DNA from: Perlabentimonas sp034003245
Lineage (GTDB): Bacteria > Bacteroidota > Bacteroidia > Bacteroidales > Tenuifilaceae
Length of the DNA stretch: 64,000 bases
NCBI GenBank assembly: GCA_034003245.1
Contig: JAVEYY010000016.1
Coordinates: 1-64,000, forward strand
Direction of reading: 5' to 3'
The translations under genes and the position numbers were made by a program. Below are positions 62,177-64,000 of this stretch, in pieces. The notes beneath the pieces were generated by a model that was given only the letters and a program-made list of their open reading frames with translations, did no database searches and had not been told where the DNA came from. Numbering within the stretch: the stretch's first letter is position 1; every line of letters begins with the position of its first letter.

Positions 62177-64000
62177 CTAATCGCTCCGTTTATTTCCTTC
62201 CTTGTATGTATTTATAATTGAGTTGAGCATCTGTTCCGTTTCTGCAGCCCCCTCGCCCAGCAGGAATCCAATTTTTTGAACCATTGCCAGGTTAATGTCT
62301 ATTGCCTCGGTTATCCTTTTAATAACCTCCTCCTTACGCACTTCGGGAGCATACATATCGCGAATCACAGCCCCCACAATGCTATTCTTCTTAATAGTGA
62401 AAACGGATATGTTTAAAAGAACATCCTTGTAATGAATGTCGCGATTTTTTATATCCTCATTATTCTGAAGCACATACGAGAACAGATTGTAAATATTGTA
62501 TGGGATAAGAGATTTGAGGTCGGCACCAACTAGTCCGGGAACGATCTCGTTGATTTCAATGGCGTCGTCGCCCAGCAAATCGATAAAGCTCTGATTGCTC
62601 TGCACTACCTTGAGCTTTTTATCCACAATCACCAATGCCGAAGGCAATTTCTTCATCATGGTAGTTATGGTTTCCGATGCATCGCGGGCAGCCTCCTGCT
62701 CAACGCGCGCAACTTTCTCCGACTCCTTAAGCGCCTGTTGAGTTTTAGCCAGCTTATCGTTGGTGGCACGAAGGGTTTTTATGTACTCCTGGCGATTGTT
62801 AAGCGAAAAGTTTAAGCACATGTCGGTATGTGCTAGCCCCGACGAAACGGCAACGGCAAAATCTCTACAGCTGGCGTAGCCACAGGCCTCGCAACCAGAG
62901 TCTTTTCCCATATTCTCCTTACCAATAATTTTCAGAATTTCATGAACAACCTCATCGGGAGGTGGAGCAATTCGCTGATCATCGGGGGCAAAGGTGCAGC
63001 TAAAGTTCAACGACGAGTGTTTGGCAATACTTGCATCAAATGCCTTTCGATCGAATGTTTTAAGTCGCTTATTGGCATAATTTACCACCATGGTTCGGCG
63101 GATAAACTTTTGTCCTCCCCTCGACATACCGGGCCCCATTAGGCAACCCTCGCAGTAGAATAGGTTGAAATGGCGGCGAATGGTTTCAGCACTCGATTTA
63201 AACTCATCAACTGCATCAATCATGTTAACGCTCCCCTCGGTAGTAATTACATCACCTGTCAATAGATCCTCATCCACATCAACAGCCTGTAGAATGCCGT
63301 TTGCAATTGGCAGTAATGAACCCTTGTAACCAATGGGATTATCAAATTCGCTGTACTCCAGCTTACTCTCTTTTATATCAAACTCCTCGAAAAGTTCCCT
63401 GAGTTCTGTAAAAGTCAACACGGAATCGACCTTACCATCATCGGTAAATCTTTTGGCTTCCTCCTTATTCTGAATACAAGGACCTATATATACTACCTTA
63501 GTATCATTGCCGTACTCCCGATGGATTACTTTAGCGGTTGCCACCATGGGCGATAGAATTGGAGCAAGGTTATTTACTACCTCGGGATGAAATTTCTCAA
63601 CATACGAAACCACAACCGGACAAACGGTGGTTAAGAAGTATTTGCCCTTAAAATCATCGAAAAGATTCTTGTATTCCCTAGCTATCAGATCTACACCGAA
63701 AGTGACCTCGCATACGTACGAAAACCCAAGCGATTTAATCATCTGCACAAACTTGCGGTAATCGGTAATATCAACAAATTCACCAGATATTGATGGCGCC
63801 ACAATTGCAGCCAACTTTCCACCCTGTTTTAGGAGATCTTTCACCTCCTCCTTCGATGATTTATACGATATGGCGTTTACAGGGCAAATATTTAGGCAGC
63901 TACCACAACCAATACATCGGCTGGGCAGGATTACTGCATAGTTTCTTTCTGCCTTAACCTCAATGGCCTTCACTGGGCAAACCCTAACACAGGCAAAGCA
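62177..64000 (-). CDS. [FeFe]-hydrogenase-like sensory protein with ferredoxin and PAS domains (amino end outside the window)
   Basis: Partial: 598 residues from an in-frame GTG at 63973, but the frame stays open to the window edge and the nine codons above it (CFACVRVCP) complete a first ferredoxin motif, so the true start lies beyond 64000. Domains, numbered from that GTG, are: second 4Fe-4S motif CIGCGSCLNICP (20-31); hydrogenase large-subunit region (about 50-300) with TTVCP (Cys118), GPCIQNKEEA (Cys166) and YCEGCLMGPG (Cys274, Cys277); a further Fe-S module GCEACGYASC (about 375-385); a coiled coil; and a PAS domain (about 440-560). The first Cys of the canonical TSCCP is absent and the last motif is CxxC, so catalysis is doubtful and a sensor role is inferred. 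The PP2C phosphatase gene follows. Confidence 0.85.
   Translation of the reverse strand, partial: CFACVRVCPVKAIEVKAERNYAVILPSRCIGCGSCLNICPVNAISYKSSKEEVKDLLKQGGKLAAIVAPSISGEFVDITDYRKFVQMIKSLGFSYVCEVTFGVDLIAREYKNLFDDFKGKYFLTTVCPVVVSYVEKFHPEVVNNLAPILSPMVATAKVIHREYGNDTKVVYIGPCIQNKEEAKRFTDDGKVDSVLTFTELRELFEEFDIKESKLEYSEFDNPIGYKGSLLPIANGILQAVDVDEDLLTGDVITTEGSVNMIDAVDEFKSSAETIRRHFNLFYCEGCLMGPGMSRGGQKFIRRTMVVNYANKRLKTFDRKAFDASIAKHSSLNFSCTFAPDDQRIAPPPDEVVHEILKIIGKENMGKDSGCEACGYASCRDFAVAVSSGLAHTDMCLNFSLNNRQEYIKTLRATNDKLAKTQQALKESEKVARVEQEAARDASETITTMMKKLPSALVIVDKKLKVVQSNQSFIDLLGDDAIEINEIVPGLVGADLKSLIPYNIYNLFSYVLQNNEDIKNRDIHYKDVLLNISVFTIKKNSIVGAVIRDMYAPEVRKEEVIKRITEAIDINLAMVQKIGFLLGEGAAETEQMLNSIINTYKEGNKRSD

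Noticed and set aside
63971..63973. GTG as the true start of the hydrogenase-like gene
   Set aside because: The frame stays open upstream and encodes CFACVRVCP, the first part of a ferredoxin motif, so the gene continues past the window end.

Overview
The window comes from a member of the Bacteroidota, most likely an anaerobic, fermentative Bacteroidales-type bacterium. The evidence is a secreted protein with a C-terminal type IX secretion (T9SS) sorting domain, a TonB-dependent receptor followed by a DUF4249 lipoprotein, many lipoproteins, the block TPR protein-ribH / recF-dciA / ndk-DHH phosphoesterase-FKBP lipoproteins, and Bacteroidota-type promoter elements (TAnnTTTG). Fermentative life is suggested by acetate kinase, phosphotransbutyrylase and butyrate kinase, carbamate kinase with ornithine carbamoyltransferase, and a hydrogenase-like iron-sulfur protein. 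No rRNA, tRNA, transposase or CRISPR array was found.

Layout. 0.2-2.2 kb: arcC-argF type pair that makes ATP from carbamoyl phosphate. 2.4-5.3 kb: polysaccharide flippase and a divergent glycosyltransferase. 5.4-9.5 kb: methionine gamma-lyase-like enzyme and the T9SS cargo protein. 9.6-20.2 kb: peptidoglycan glycosyltransferase, TPR protein, MATE exporter, sodium/solute symporter, then an operon of a lipoprotein, a small secreted protein and a large ABCG-like transporter. 20.2-28.8 kb: lumazine synthase, TPR membrane protein, RecF, DciA, Ndk, an NrnA-like phosphoesterase and four FKBP-type lipoproteins in one operon, then an RsmI-like methyltransferase. 28.8-34.5 kb: lipoprotein nitroreductase, the ackA-ptb-buk operon, and a PEGA/SUMF1 protein. 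35-40.1 kb: TonB-dependent receptor operon and an AT-rich lipoprotein gene.

40.1-49.8 kb is an accessory stretch. It holds a mosaic of GC-rich, hairpin-rich, non-coding repeat modules (called A, B, C, D here) in two blocks on either side of one large D-lactate/2-hydroxyacid dehydrogenase-type FAD/Fe-S gene. A 196-bp direct repeat brackets that gene about 4 kb apart. The second block is followed by 20 units of a 21-bp tandem repeat that never changes length.

49.8-64 kb: a two-component-type beta-propeller protein ending in a PP2C (SpoIIE) phosphatase, directly downstream of sucD; the glycerol module (DeoR-type regulator, glpD, glpK) with a probable direct-repeat operator; an MFS transporter; a dihydroorotate dehydrogenase-like protein; and a PP2C phosphatase next to an [FeFe]-hydrogenase-like PAS protein that runs off the end of the window. 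This last pair looks like a redox- or hydrogen-sensing module with an unusual set of H-cluster ligands. It and the repeat mosaic are the parts most worth following up.
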